From Cellulomonas sp. JH27-2 (GTDB lineage: Bacteria; Actinomycetota; Actinomycetes; Actinomycetales; Cellulomonadaceae): a DNA stretch of 64,000 bases. Every line of letters begins with the position of its first letter. The first letter of the stretch is position 1. The stretch lies in NCBI RefSeq assembly GCF_014837175.1, contig NZ_JACYFR010000001.1:558001-622000 (forward strand). The letters run 5' to 3'. Positions 28,878-37,651 of this stretch are shown here, piece by piece. The notes under the pieces were generated by a model. That model worked only from the letters and a program-made list of their open reading frames with translations. It did no database searches and was not told where the DNA came from. The position numbers and the translations under genes were made by a program.

Positions 28878-29528
28878 TCACAGCTGGTCGATGTCGGTGG
28901 CGGCGACGGGCGCGCCGTCGGGTGCCTCCGCGAGGGAGAAGCGGTCGGAGGTGGACACGTAGAAGCTGGCGCCGAAGCGTCCGACGGGGTGGAAGTCGGC
29001 CAGCGTCACGCGCCAGCGGTCGGTGTCGACGAGCCCGGGGGCGGCGTGCAGGTGGTGGATCCGGCCCAGGTAGATCTGCCGGCTGGTGGTGAGGATGCGT
29101 TCGTGCACCGTGCACTCGAAGGCGACGGGCGCCTCGGCGATGCGCGGCGGCCGGACCCGGTGGGACGGGACGGCCGTCAGGCCGACCTCCGCGAGCTCGT
29201 CGACGTGCGGGGGGAACCGCTCGCCCGTGCGGTGCATCTGCGCGGCGATGCTCTCGTCGGGGATGTGGACCACGAACTCGCCGTTGGCGTCGAGGTTCGC
29301 GGCGGTGTCCTTCTGCGTGCCGTCGTCGAGCCGGTTGACGCTGATCATGAGCAGCGGCGGGTCCTCGCCCACCATCCCGAACATGCTGAACGGCGCCGCG
29401 TTGACCTCGCCCGACGGGCTGACCGTGGTGACCAGGGCGATGGGCCGCGGCACGATGAGGCTGGCCATGAGCTTGTAGCGCTCGTAGGCGGGCAGCGCGT
29501 CGAAGTCGATGTCGAGCCCGTCAGCCAT
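28878..29528 (-). CDS. Flavin-reductase-domain protein
   Basis: 216 residues, ATG start. FMN-binding split-barrel of the flavin reductase-like type: VPRPIALVTTVSPSGEVNAAPFSMFGMVGEDPPLLMISV is the conserved FMN site, and GRIHHLH follows. These proteins reduce flavin or act on a small substrate; homologous genes often occur beside DUF1989. It overlaps the DUF1989 gene by 8 nt and precedes the binding-protein gene by 20 bp, forming a three-gene operon. Confidence 0.88.
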   Translation of the reverse strand: MADGLDIDFDALPAYERYKLMASLIVPRPIALVTTVSPSGEVNAAPFSMFGMVGEDPPLLMISVNRLDDGTQKDTAANLDANGEFVVHIPDESIAAQMHRTGERFPPHVDELAEVGLTAVPSHRVRPPRIAEAPVAFECTVHERILTTSRQIYLGRIHHLHAAPGLVDTDRWRVTLADFHPVGRFGASFYVSTSDRFSLAEAPDGAPVAATDIDQL

Positions 29529-30615
29529 GGGTCGCCACCCACCAGGTGAGCAGCACGTCGCGCAGCGCGGTGCCGTCGTCCTTCGCGGTCTCGGCGTGCC
29601 GCAACCCGTCGAGCAGCGCCGCGTGCTCGTCGTCGAGCTCGACCTTCACGTCCACCAGCCGCACGGGCGTGCGCGCGAATGCCGGCACGTAGTCCGGGTC
29701 CCGGCGCAGGGCCCGCTCCGCGCGGATCGCGGGCTGGCGGAAGTCCGCCGGCGTGCGCTGCGTGTCGTACGCGAGCAGGGGCGGGACGACGGCGACGTCG
29801 GCGGTGCTCGCCGCGTACGTCCGCACCAGCACCGGGTCGAGCGAGAAGTTGCTGGTACCCATCACGTCGTTGCCGCACACGTTGGGCACCGCGAGGGTGT
29901 CGACGAGGGCCAGCAGCTCGACGTGGTCGCCGGGACTCGTCTGCTGGCGCAGGATCTCCGGCATCCCCGCGTCGGTGACGCGCGTGGCCATGAAGAGGTT
30001 GAACGAGTCGTGCACGTCGTCGGGCGTCAGGCCGTACTCGCGCTGCGCCTCGGCCTGGATGTCCGCACAGTTGGTGTGGTCGGCGAAGCCGTGCATCGAC
30101 TCGTACATGTTGGCGCTGCAGCGCGGGAAGAGGGTGTCGTTGATGCCGGCCGTGTCCGTGAGCAGGTACATCAGGGCGCGCTCGCGCGGCGGGGCCGACC
30201 ACAGGAAGTCGCCCGCCGTCGGGTTGACGCCGTGCAGCGTGCGGGTGCGGCCCACGTGCATGAACTCGCGGTAGTCGTGCAGGTTGAAGACGTTGAGGTC
30301 GACGCACTGGTCGCCGTCGATCTGCTCGACGCGCAGGATCTGACCCGCGCGGACCTCGAACGCCTTGCCGGTGCCGGGCGCCAGGACCGCCTCGGCCAGG
30401 AGCGTGCGCTCGTAGGCCGGCGCGTCGACGATCGCGTCCTGCCACGCCCACGGGCGTCCGGCGGGACGCGGGTGCGGCCGCGGCCGGACGCCGGCGGCGA
30501 GCTCGCGCAGGGCGAGCAGGACGAGCGCGGCGGCGTCGTCGGCCTCCCCTGCCGCGACGGAGGCGTCGACGAGCTCCTGCTGCTGCTCGGTGAGTGCGAT
30601 GGTGGTGATCGGCAT
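29521..30615 (-). CDS. DUF1989 urea-carboxylase-associated family protein
   Basis: 364 residues from ATG at 30613-30615 (GAGGAT upstream); 17 upstream in-frame codons are not conserved-looking and would run into the operator. The DUF1989 core is clear: AGQILRVEQIDGDQCVDLNVFN, DTLFPRCSANMYESMHGF, HTNCADI and DSFNLFMA, with Cys/His/Asp residues that bind a metal in this family. Related proteins include carboxyguanidine deiminase subunits, but no carboxylase or allophanate hydrolase gene is nearby, so the exact reaction is open. First gene of the operon. Confidence 0.88.
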   Translation of the reverse strand: MPITTIALTEQQQELVDASVAAGEADDAAALVLLALRELAAGVRPRPHPRPAGRPWAWQDAIVDAPAYERTLLAEAVLAPGTGKAFEVRAGQILRVEQIDGDQCVDLNVFNLHDYREFMHVGRTRTLHGVNPTAGDFLWSAPPRERALMYLLTDTAGINDTLFPRCSANMYESMHGFADHTNCADIQAEAQREYGLTPDDVHDSFNLFMATRVTDAGMPEILRQQTSPGDHVELLALVDTLAVPNVCGNDVMGTSNFSLDPVLVRTYAASTADVAVVPPLLAYDTQRTPADFRQPAIRAERALRRDPDYVPAFARTPVRLVDVKVELDDEHAALLDGLRHAETAKDDGTALRDVLLTWWVATHG

Positions 30616-30631
30616 GGGATCCTCGGCTTTC

Positions 30632-30661
30632 GGTATACGAACTAACGCTAGTTCGCATACC
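30632..30661. promoter_or_regulatory. GntR operator, near-perfect 13-bp inverted repeat
   Basis: Half-sites GGTATACGAACTA and TAGTTCGCATACC match at 12 of 13 positions around ACGC. It lies 17 bp upstream of the DUF1989 start, in the divergent promoter region shared with the GntR gene. A further half-site GGTATAC occurs at 30723-30729, just before the gntR-like start. Confidence 0.75.
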
Positions 30662-30739
30662 AACACCCGTGGGTTGCGTATCCTTTAAACCTGGGTTTCC
30701 GATCCGTTTCGCGCACGACGGCAGGTATACGGTGACGCC

Positions 30740-31483
30740 ATGCACGCCACCGACCCCGCTCCCGGCACCGTCGCCGGGGTCGCACCCACGCCCGTCGAGA
30801 CCGCCCCTCAGCGCCCCGCCGACCGGGCAGACGCCGCGTTCCGGAGCCTGCGCTCCGCGATCGTCGAAGCCGCGCTCCCGCCCGGGACCCGCCTGCCCGA
30901 GGACGTGCTCGCCCAGCAGTACGGCGTCAGCCGGACGCTGATCCGCGGGACGCTCGCCCGCCTCACGACGGCGGGGCTCGTCGAGGTCGGCAAGGCCAAG
31001 TCGGCGCTCGTCGCCAACCCGTCGCTCACCGAGGCCCGCGAGACGTTCGAGGTCCGCCGGTGCCTCGAGCGCGAGGCGGTCCGGCTCATTGCCACCGGCC
31101 CGGGGGCCGCCGTCCGGGCCCCGCTCGACGCGCACGTCGCGCAGGAGGCCGCAGCCGCCGACTCCGGCGGCCAGGTGTCGGGGCGGCTCGGCGCCGAGTT
31201 CCACATCCTGCTCGGCGAGCTGAGCGGCAACGCGCTGCTCGAGCGCTACCTGGGCGAGGTCGTCTGGCGGTGCGCGCTCATCCTGGCCGTGCACGGCCGC
31301 AACCACGACCAGCACCGCTCCGTCGACGAGCACCGCGAGCTCGTCGACCTCCTGGCCACCGGTCGGGCCGACGACGCCGAGGCCCTCGTCGCGCGGCACG
31401 TCACGGCCGTCGAGGAACGCGCCCTCTCGACCGCGGCACCTGACGCACCGCTCGACCTGGTCACGATCCTGCGCCGCTACTGA
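30740..31483 (+). CDS. GntR-family regulator, FCD type
   Basis: 247 residues. A Pro/Ala-rich N-terminus of about 30 residues precedes the winged helix (LRSAIVEAALPPGTRLPEDVLAQQYGVSRTLIRGTLARL), then an all-helical FCD ligand-binding domain with metal-binding His residues (GAEFHILL, DEHRELVDLL, RHVTAVE). Divergent from the DUF1989 operon, which it probably represses through the operator at 30632-30661. Confidence 0.93.
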   Translation: MHATDPAPGTVAGVAPTPVETAPQRPADRADAAFRSLRSAIVEAALPPGTRLPEDVLAQQYGVSRTLIRGTLARLTTAGLVEVGKAKSALVANPSLTEARETFEVRRCLEREAVRLIATGPGAAVRAPLDAHVAQEAAAADSGGQVSGRLGAEFHILLGELSGNALLERYLGEVVWRCALILAVHGRNHDQHRSVDEHRELVDLLATGRADDAEALVARHVTAVEERALSTAAPDAPLDLVTILRRY

Positions 31484-31507
31484 CCGGTCGCCGGCACCAC
31501 ACCCCAC

Positions 31508-31579
31508 GTCGAGACCGACGTTTGCGGGCGAGACAGACGTCTGCAGAGGTCTGTCTCGCCGTGAAGTGCCTGTCTCGAC
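31508..31579. repeat. GAGACAG palindromic element, copy 2
   Basis: Same architecture as the copy at 27609: inner GGCGAGACAGAC/GTCTGTCTCGCC (31527-31538 with 31549-31560) around a short GCAGA-containing loop, and an outer GTCGAGAC/GTCTCGAC pair. The 20 bases from the loop through the right inner arm are identical in both copies. It follows the GntR gene and precedes the DUF389 gene. Confidence 0.82.
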
Positions 31580-31658
31580 AGGTGCCCTCGCACGTTGCGG
31601 CGGGTTCGGCGGGCGTGGCGCTCGCACCGCGAGGGCTTCCGCTGGGATCCTCACGCAC

Positions 31659-32669
31659 ATGGCGAAGCACCCCCTCCAGGCCGTCCTCCCGGACCGGCAA
31701 CGGCGCACGCTCGACGAGCTGACGGCCGACCTCGACCTGTCCCACGGCGACCGGCAGTCGAAGCGGTCGGCGTTCTGGACGATGCTCGTGCTGTCGGCGG
31801 TCATCGCGAGCGCGGGCGTGCTGTCCGACTCCACCGCGACCGTCATCGGCGCCATGATCATCGCGCCCCTGTCGACGCCGATCATGGGCGTCGCCCTCGG
31901 GCTCGCGAAGGGCAGCCGCACTGCGATCCTGAGCGCCGCACGCTTCGTCGTGCTCGGCGCGCTGCTGGTCATCGCCGTCGGGGTCGTGTTCTCGCTCGTC
32001 ATCCCCAGCACCACCAACCTGCTCACCAACAGCCAGATCTCCGGGCGCACGTCGCCCGGGCTGCTCGACCTCGTCGCCGCGATCGCCACCGGCTTCGCGG
32101 GTGCGATCGCGCTGGCACGACGAGACGTCGCGGCGGTGCTGCCGGGCGTCGCGATCGCCATCTCGCTGGTCCCGCCGCTGGCCGTCGTCGGCATCTGCTT
32201 CGGGCAGGGAGCGTTCGGGCTCGGCTTCGGCGCGCTGACGCTGTTCCTGTCCAACTTCCTGGCGCTGGTGCTGGCGGGCACCTTGGTCTATGCGACCACG
32301 GGCTACACCGCCGAGGCCGAGGAGCGTCGCGACGGTCCTCGGCGCCGCACCTACCTGACGATCGGGATCCTGTTCACGCTCGTCGCGCTGCCGCTGGTGC
32401 TCAACACGGTCGGGAACTACGTGCTCGCGCTCTACACGAACCGGGTGCAGGCGGCGGCCGACGCATGGGTGTCCCAGGTCCCGGGGGCGGAGATCACCGG
32501 CGTCACCCTGCAGGGCGACACCATCCACATCGAGGTCCGGACGCCCGGCGACCTTCCCGCCGGCGACGACCTGCTCACCGCGCTCGACGGCCGCGTACCG
32601 TCCGGCATCGGCGTCGTGGTCGACAGCTCGCGGGGCGAGAGCGTCGACGTCGGCGTCGTCGGGAGCTGA
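31659..32669 (+). CDS. DUF389 integral membrane protein
   Basis: 336 residues from ATG at 31659; upstream frame is within the palindromic repeat and not coding. Seven or so membrane helices with the DUF389 signatures SAVIASAGVLSDSTATVIGAMIIAPLSTPIMG and AIAISLVPPLAVVGI. A soluble C-terminal domain of about 90 residues follows. Members are of unknown function, possibly small-molecule or ion transporters. Confidence 0.9.
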   Translation: MAKHPLQAVLPDRQRRTLDELTADLDLSHGDRQSKRSAFWTMLVLSAVIASAGVLSDSTATVIGAMIIAPLSTPIMGVALGLAKGSRTAILSAARFVVLGALLVIAVGVVFSLVIPSTTNLLTNSQISGRTSPGLLDLVAAIATGFAGAIALARRDVAAVLPGVAIAISLVPPLAVVGICFGQGAFGLGFGALTLFLSNFLALVLAGTLVYATTGYTAEAEERRDGPRRRTYLTIGILFTLVALPLVLNTVGNYVLALYTNRVQAAADAWVSQVPGAEITGVTLQGDTIHIEVRTPGDLPAGDDLLTALDGRVPSGIGVVVDSSRGESVDVGVVGS

Positions 32670-32705
32670 GCCCACCCTCGCGCTCCCCTGGCTCCCTCGC
32701 GGAGG

Positions 32706-33140
32706 TCAGCGCGGGGCGGACGGGCGCCAGAGGACGACCGCGCCGGCCTGGCCGATGGCGCGCGGCTGGCGCGGAGCCTGCGGCGCGCGGGCCGTGCGGC
32801 GGGTCGCGACGACGTCGCCGCGCGGGTCGGCCGTGAAGACGCGCCGCCCCGGGTCGACGAAAGCGCGCAGGTAACCCACCTGCGCCTGCAGCCGCTCGAC
32901 GTCCGCCTCCAGGTCGAGGATGCGCTTGATGCCGGCCAGGTTGATGCCCTCGTCGTGCGAGAGGCGCTGCACCTCGCGCAGCGTCGCGACGTCGCGCAAC
33001 GAGTACCGCCGGCCGCGGCCGGCGGTGCGCGAGGGCACCACCAGGCCGAGCCGGTCGTACTGGCGCAGCGTCTGCGGGTGCATGCCCGCCAGCTGGGCCG
33101 CGGCCGAGATGAGGAAACGCGGGGTGTCGTCGGGCGCCAT
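32706..33140 (-). CDS. hspR: HspR heat-shock repressor (MerR family)
   Basis: 144 residues from ATG at 33138-33140. MerR-type winged helix: FLISAAAQLAGMHPQTLRQYDRLGLV, then GRGRRYSLRDVATLREVQRLSHDEGINLAGIKRIL and a coiled-coil dimerisation helix. HspR represses the dnaK operon by binding HAIR boxes with DnaK as co-repressor. Last gene of the operon, 7 bp after dnaJ. The basic C-terminal tail of about 45 residues is longer than the minimum and Arg/Pro-rich. Confidence 0.95.
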   Translation of the reverse strand: MAPDDTPRFLISAAAQLAGMHPQTLRQYDRLGLVVPSRTAGRGRRYSLRDVATLREVQRLSHDEGINLAGIKRILDLEADVERLQAQVGYLRAFVDPGRRVFTADPRGDVVATRRTARAPQAPRQPRAIGQAGAVVLWRPSAPR

Positions 33141-33147
33141 CAGCCGC

Positions 33148-34107
33148 TCACATCTTCGCCAGGTCCATGAGCCCGGCCCGCACGTCCTCCCCCGACGTCG
33201 CAATGCCGAACGCCTGGACGGCCTCGCGCGCGGCGTCGGTCAGGCGCTGCGGGACGACGACCTGCACGGTGACGAGCAGGTCGCCCTTGCCGCCGATGCC
33301 GCGGCCCTTGACGCGCAGCCCGCGGCCGGACGGTGTCCCGGCGGGAACCTTGAGCCGCACGGTGGACCCGTCCAGCGTGGGCACCTCGATGGTGGCGCCG
33401 AGCGCCGCCTCGTCGAACGCGACGGGTGCCGTCAGGCGCAGGTTCATGCCGTCCGCGGTGAACACGGGGTGCGGTGTGACGTGCACGGTGACGACGAGGT
33501 CACCGGCGGGGGCACCGGGCTCGCCGGCGCGACCCTTGCCGCGCAGACGGATCTTCTGCCCGTCGCGCACGCCCGCCGGGATGCGGGCATTGACCGTGCG
33601 GCCCTCGACGGACAGGGAGACGGGCGCGCCCTCCGCGATGTCGCGGAACGGGAGCGTGACGCTGGCCGAAAGATCGGCGCCGGCCTGCGGGGCGCGCTGG
33701 AAGCCGCCCTGCTGCCCACCGAACATGCCGCCCAGCAGGTCCTCGAACGTCGCGCCGCCGGCGCGGTACTGCTGGCCGCGCGTGCTCTGCCCGAACATGC
33801 CGCCGAACATGTCCTCGAAGCCCGCGCCGCCGCCGGCGCCGCCACGGCCACCGGCCTGGAAGCGGGCGCCGCCGGTCATGGCGCGCAGCTGGTCGTACTG
33901 CTGACGCTGCTCGGGGTCGGAGAGCACCGCGTAGGCCTCGCCGACCTCCTTGAACTCGGCCTCCGCCTTCGCGTCGCCGGGGTTGTGGTCGGGGTGCTTG
34001 GTGCGGGCGAGCTTGCGGTAGGCCTTCTTGATGGTCGCGGCGTCGGCGTCCTTGGCCACGCCCAGCACCTTGTAGAAGTCCTTCTCGATCCAGTCCTGCC
34101 CGGTCAC
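33148..34107 (-). CDS. dnaJ: DnaJ co-chaperone without zinc finger
   Basis: 319 residues from GTG at 34105-34107 with GGAGG 4 nt upstream. J domain with HPD at residues 38-40, a Gly/Phe-rich segment (about 75-130), then two C-terminal substrate-binding beta domains. The cysteine zinc-finger module of DnaJ1 is absent, so it is the CbpA/DnaJ-type found in the actinobacterial dnaK operon. It stimulates the DnaK ATPase. Separated from grpE by about 170 bp filled with repeats. Confidence 0.94.
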   Translation of the reverse strand: MTGQDWIEKDFYKVLGVAKDADAATIKKAYRKLARTKHPDHNPGDAKAEAEFKEVGEAYAVLSDPEQRQQYDQLRAMTGGARFQAGGRGGAGGGAGFEDMFGGMFGQSTRGQQYRAGGATFEDLLGGMFGGQQGGFQRAPQAGADLSASVTLPFRDIAEGAPVSLSVEGRTVNARIPAGVRDGQKIRLRGKGRAGEPGAPAGDLVVTVHVTPHPVFTADGMNLRLTAPVAFDEAALGATIEVPTLDGSTVRLKVPAGTPSGRGLRVKGRGIGGKGDLLVTVQVVVPQRLTDAAREAVQAFGIATSGEDVRAGLMDLAKM

Positions 34108-34140
34108 CTAGCCTCCTTCGTTTCCTTCGTCGTCCCCATC

Positions 34141-34188
34141 CCGCAACGTCCGAACCTTCGGTCGCTATGACGACCAGTTGCTCGGACG
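34141..34188. repeat. 48-bp repeat, copy A (partial palindrome)
   Basis: Matches copy B at 34214-34261 in 47 of 48 bases and is 73 bp away from it. Its right arm after TCGGACG has diverged, so the full stem seen in copy B cannot form. Located between grpE and dnaJ inside the heat-shock operon. Confidence 0.85.
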
Positions 34189-34211
34189 CTAGCGGTGTCC
34201 CGCTGTTGATT

Positions 34212-34269
34212 CCCCGCAACGTCCGAGCCTTCGGTCGCTATGACGACCAGTTGCTCGGACGTTGCGGGG
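34212..34269. repeat. 48-bp repeat, copy B: 17-bp stem hairpin inside the dnaK operon
   Basis: The 17-base arms 34212-34228 and 34253-34269 are perfectly complementary (CCCCGCAACGTCCGAGC on the left) with a 24-nt loop that itself holds GGTCG/CGACC. It begins 9 bp past the grpE stop codon on the minus strand, so the operon mRNA carries a very stable hairpin between grpE and dnaJ. Confidence 0.88.
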
Positions 34270-34278
34270 ATTGCACCT

Positions 34279-34881
34279 CTACTCCGGGTCGACGACCGCG
34301 ACGCGGGCCGGGCGCAGCACCCGGTCGGCGAAGCGGTAGCCCGGCTGCAGCACGTTCTGCACCGTGGTCTCGGTGACCTCGGCACTGTGCCCGTGCATGA
34401 GCGCCTCGTGCACGGCCGGGTCGAACGCCTCGCCGGCCGCACCGTAACGCTCGACGCCGAGCCGCTCGAGCGTGGACTCGAGCTTCTCCGCGATCGACGC
34501 GAACGGGCCGGTGAGGTCACCGTGCTGGCGGGCCAGCTCGATGTCGTCGAGCACCGGGATCAGCGCCTCCGCCACCGAGGCCGCTCCCCGCCCGTGGGCG
34601 GCGAGCGTCTCGGCCTTGGACCGCTTCACGTACGCCGAGTACTGCTGCTCGAGGTTGTAGTGCGCCGCGTTGGCGCGCTGCACCTCCTCGAGCCGCTCGG
34701 CCGCGAGCTTCTGGGCCTCGACGAGACCCTCGAGCACGACGGCCTCCTCGGCCTCGGCTGCGACGGACTGCGCCGCCGCGAGCACCTCCTCCTCGGGCGT
34801 GCGCACCTCCCCCGTCTCCGGGTCGAGGCGACGCTTGTCCGTGGAGCGTGGCTCCTCGTTCGGCTCGTTGGCCTCGGTCAC
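34279..34881 (-). CDS. grpE: GrpE nucleotide-exchange factor
   Basis: 200 residues, GTG start. Acidic N-terminus, long coiled-coil helix with [20 protein letters not shown], then [11 protein letters not shown] and the C-terminal beta domain ([46 protein letters not shown]). It releases ADP from DnaK. Overlaps the dnaK 3' end by 4 nt (GTGA). Confidence 0.95.
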   Translation of the reverse strand: MTEANEPNEEPRSTDKRRLDPETGEVRTPEEEVLAAAQSVAAEAEEAVVLEGLVEAQKLAAERLEEVQRANAAHYNLEQQYSAYVKRSKAETLAAHGRGAASVAEALIPVLDDIELARQHGDLTGPFASIAEKLESTLERLGVERYGAAGEAFDPAVHEALMHGHSAEVTETTVQNVLQPGYRFADRVLRPARVAVVDPE

Positions 34882-36734
34882 TTGGTCTCCTCGTCGTCCA
34901 CGATCTCGGCGTCGACCACGTCCTCGTCGTCCGCGGCGGCCGAGGCGGGGGCCTCGTCGGCCGGGGCGGCGTCAGCCGAACCCTGGTTGGCGTAGATGGC
35001 CTCGCCGATCTTCTGCGCGGCCGTCGACAGGGCGGCCGTCTTGGCCTTGACCTCGTCGGCGTCCGTGCCCTCGAGCGCCACCTTCAGCTCGCCGACCGCG
35101 GCCTGGACCTCGGTCTTGACGTCCTCGGGCAGCTTGTCGGCGTTGTCGACCAGCAGCTTCTCGGTCGAGTAGACGAGCTGCTCGGCGGAGTTGCGGGTCT
35201 CGGCCTCCTCGCGGCGCGCCTTGTCCTCGGCCGCGTGCTCCTCGGCCTCCTTGACCATGCGGTCGATGTCCTCCTTGGGGAGGGCCGAGCCGCCGGTGAT
35301 CGTCATCGACTGCTCCTTGCCTGTGCCGCGGTCCTTGGCGGACACGTGCACGATGCCGTTCGCGTCGATGTCGAACGTGACCTCGATCTGCGGCAGGCCG
35401 CGCGGAGCCGGCGCGATGCCGGTCAGCTCGAACGTGCCGAGCGGCTTGTTGTCCCGCGCGAATTCACGCTCGCCCTGGAACACCTGGATCAGCACGGACG
35501 GCTGGTTGTCCTCGGCCGTCGAGAAGATCTCGCTGCGCTTCGTCGGGATGGCCGTGTTGCGCTCGATGAGCTTGGTCATCACGCCGCCCTTGGTCTCGAT
35601 GCCGAGGCTCAGCGGGGTGACGTCGATGAGCAGGACGTCCTTGCGGTCGCCCTTCATGACGCCGGCCTGCAGTGCGGCACCCACGGCGACGACCTCGTCG
35701 GGGTTGACGCCCTTGTTGGGCTCGCGACCGCCGGTGAGCTCGGTGACGACCTCGGTGACGGCGGGCATGCGGGTCGACCCGCCGACGAGGACCACGTGGT
35801 CGATGTCCGCGAGCTTGATGCCCGCGTCGCGGATGACGGCATTGAACGGCGCCTTGGTCCGGTCGATGAGGTCCTGCGTCATCTGCTGGAACTGCGCGCG
35901 CGTGAGCTTGCTGTCCAGGTGGATGGGGCCGTTCTCGCTCATGCCCAGGTACTGCAGCGAGATGTTGGTCGACGTCGAGGAGGAGAGCTCCTTCTTCGCC
36001 TGCTCGGCGGCCTCGCGCAGACGCTGCAGCGCGACCTTGTCCTTGGACAGGTCCTGCCCGTAGTTGTTCTTCACCTCGGCGACCAGGAAGTCGACGACGC
36101 GCTGGTCCCAGTCATCGCCGCCCAGGCGGTTGTCGCCGGACGTCGCGCGGACCTCGATCGTCGAGAAGCCGTCGTCGTCCTTGCCCACCTCGAGCAGGGA
36201 CACGTCGAACGTTCCACCACCCAGGTCGAAGACGAGGATGAGCTCGTCCTCCTTGCCCTTCTCCAGGCCGTAGGCCAGGGCGGCAGCGGTGGGCTCGTTG
36301 ATGATGCGCAGGACGTTGAGGCCCGCGATGGTGCCCGCGTCCTTGGTGGCCTGGCGCTCGGCGTCGTTGAAGTACGCCGGGACGGTGATGACGGCCTCGG
36401 TGACGGGCTCGCCCAGGTAGGCCTCCGCGTCACGCTTCAGCTTGGAGAGCACCCGCGCGCTGATCTCCTGCGCGGTGTACTTCTTGTCGTCGATCTCGGT
36501 GGTCCAGTCCGTGCCCATGTGGCGCTTGACGGACGTGATGGTCCGGTCGACGTTGGTGACGGCCTGGCGCTTGGCGATCTCGCCGACGAGCACCTCGCCC
36601 GTCTTGGAGAACGCCACGACCGACGGCGTCGTGCGCGACCCCTCGGCGTTGGCGATGACCGTCGGCTCGCCGCCTTCGAGGACGGCGACCACGGAGTTGG
36701 TGGTGCCCAGGTCGATGCCGACTGCTCGTGCCAT
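34878..36734 (-). CDS. dnaK: DnaK Hsp70 chaperone
   Basis: 618 residues, ATG. All Hsp70 hallmarks are present: [17 protein letters not shown] phosphate loop, [48 protein letters not shown] and [12 protein letters not shown], followed by the substrate-binding domain ([20 protein letters not shown]) and a helical lid ending in an acidic [15 protein letters not shown] tail. First gene of dnaK-grpE-dnaJ-hspR; two HAIR boxes lie 39 and 102 bp upstream of the start. Confidence 0.98.
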   Translation of the reverse strand: MARAVGIDLGTTNSVVAVLEGGEPTVIANAEGSRTTPSVVAFSKTGEVLVGEIAKRQAVTNVDRTITSVKRHMGTDWTTEIDDKKYTAQEISARVLSKLKRDAEAYLGEPVTEAVITVPAYFNDAERQATKDAGTIAGLNVLRIINEPTAAALAYGLEKGKEDELILVFDLGGGTFDVSLLEVGKDDDGFSTIEVRATSGDNRLGGDDWDQRVVDFLVAEVKNNYGQDLSKDKVALQRLREAAEQAKKELSSSTSTNISLQYLGMSENGPIHLDSKLTRAQFQQMTQDLIDRTKAPFNAVIRDAGIKLADIDHVVLVGGSTRMPAVTEVVTELTGGREPNKGVNPDEVVAVGAALQAGVMKGDRKDVLLIDVTPLSLGIETKGGVMTKLIERNTAIPTKRSEIFSTAEDNQPSVLIQVFQGEREFARDNKPLGTFELTGIAPAPRGLPQIEVTFDIDANGIVHVSAKDRGTGKEQSMTITGGSALPKEDIDRMVKEAEEHAAEDKARREEAETRNSAEQLVYSTEKLLVDNADKLPEDVKTEVQAAVGELKVALEGTDADEVKAKTAALSTAAQKIGEAIYANQGSADAAPADEAPASAAADDEDVVDAEIVDDEETK

Positions 36735-36772
36735 GTGTGGATCCTTCTTTCGTTCCGGTGCTCGTGGACGCT

Positions 36773-36793
36773 CTTGAGTCCGCTGCGCTCAAC
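36773..36793. promoter_or_regulatory. HAIR box 1 (HspR site)
   Basis: CTTGAGT-N7-GCTCAAC, compared with the HspR-associated inverted repeat CTTGAGT-N7-ACTCAAG; left half perfect, right half 5 of 7. Upstream of dnaK. Confidence 0.8.
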
Positions 36794-36835
36794 CTTGCAC
36801 CCGCCTCTGACACGATGCAAGCCGTTCGTCGCGAA

Positions 36836-36856
36836 CTTGAGTCTGCTTGGCTCAAC
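36836..36856. promoter_or_regulatory. HAIR box 2 (HspR site)
   Basis: A second CTTGAGT-N7-GCTCAAC exactly 63 bp from the first, six helical turns, so both lie on the same face of the DNA. Typical arrangement for HspR repression of dnaK. Confidence 0.8.
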
Positions 36857-36970
36857 TTCAGCGCGCAGCTGAATGTTCCCTCGCGCCATGGGCGCGAGGC
36901 GCACGCGCTGATGGCCGGCGTTCGAGTCGCGCGCAGGTCGCGATGTCGCGCTGGGCGGCAGACTCCGTGC

Positions 36971-37648
36971 ATGCCACATGACCACGCCACGTCCGAGACG
37001 CCGGGGCGGATGGGCGGCTCGCCCGAACGACCTGCGCGCTTCTTCGACAGTCCCGAGGAGTTCGGCGCGTGGCTGGCGCTGCACCACGACACCGAGACGG
37101 CGCTGTGGATGGGCTTGAAGAAGAAGGGCTCGGCCGATCGCGGCCTGACCTGGGAGCAGGCGGTCGTCGAGGCGCTTTGCTGGGGCTGGATCGACTCGGT
37201 CGTGCAACGCATCGACGACGAGACCCGGCGGCAGCGCTGGACGCCTCGCAAGAAGACGTCCCAGTGGAGCCGGGTCAATCTCCAGCTCGTCGAGCGGCTG
37301 CGCGCCGAGGGGCGGATGCAGCCGAGCGGGCTGGCGATCTGGGAGCAGCGCACCCGCGAGGAGGCGCCCTACAGCCACGAGCGACCGTGGGCCGGGCTGC
37401 CGGACTGGTATGCCGAGCAGCTCGCCGCATCGCCGGCGGCCACCGCCTTCTGGGAGGCGTCGACGGCGAGCTACCGCAAGGTCTGTGCCGTCTGGGTCAC
37501 CTCAGCCAAGCAGGACGTCACCCGGGCCCGGCGGATGACCCAGCTGGTCGAGTGCTGCGCCGCGGGCGAACTCGTGCCGAACCAACGCTACGGCGAGGTT
37601 CCGCGGTGGTTGGCGCGGGCCGGCGCGGCAGCGGCAGAGGCGCGATGA
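36971..37648 (+). CDS. YdeI/OmdA-family protein
   Basis: 225 residues from ATG at 36971; a later Met (37010) is also possible. Family motifs: FFDSPEEFGAWLALHHD, LWMGLKKKGS, LTWEQAVVEALCWGWIDSVVQRIDD, RWTPRKKTSQWSRVN and, near the C-terminus, KVCAVWVTSAKQDVTRARRM with LIE/CCAAGE. YdeI proteins are small stress-related proteins of unclear biochemistry. Divergent from dnaK across the HAIR boxes, so HspR could affect it. Confidence 0.85.
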   Translation: MPHDHATSETPGRMGGSPERPARFFDSPEEFGAWLALHHDTETALWMGLKKKGSADRGLTWEQAVVEALCWGWIDSVVQRIDDETRRQRWTPRKKTSQWSRVNLQLVERLRAEGRMQPSGLAIWEQRTREEAPYSHERPWAGLPDWYAEQLAASPAATAFWEASTASYRKVCAVWVTSAKQDVTRARRMTQLVECCAAGELVPNQRYGEVPRWLARAGAAAAEAR

Positions 37649-37651
37649 CGG

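Noticed and set aside
34848-36872. 674-residue plus-strand open frame
   Set aside because: Antisense of dnaK.
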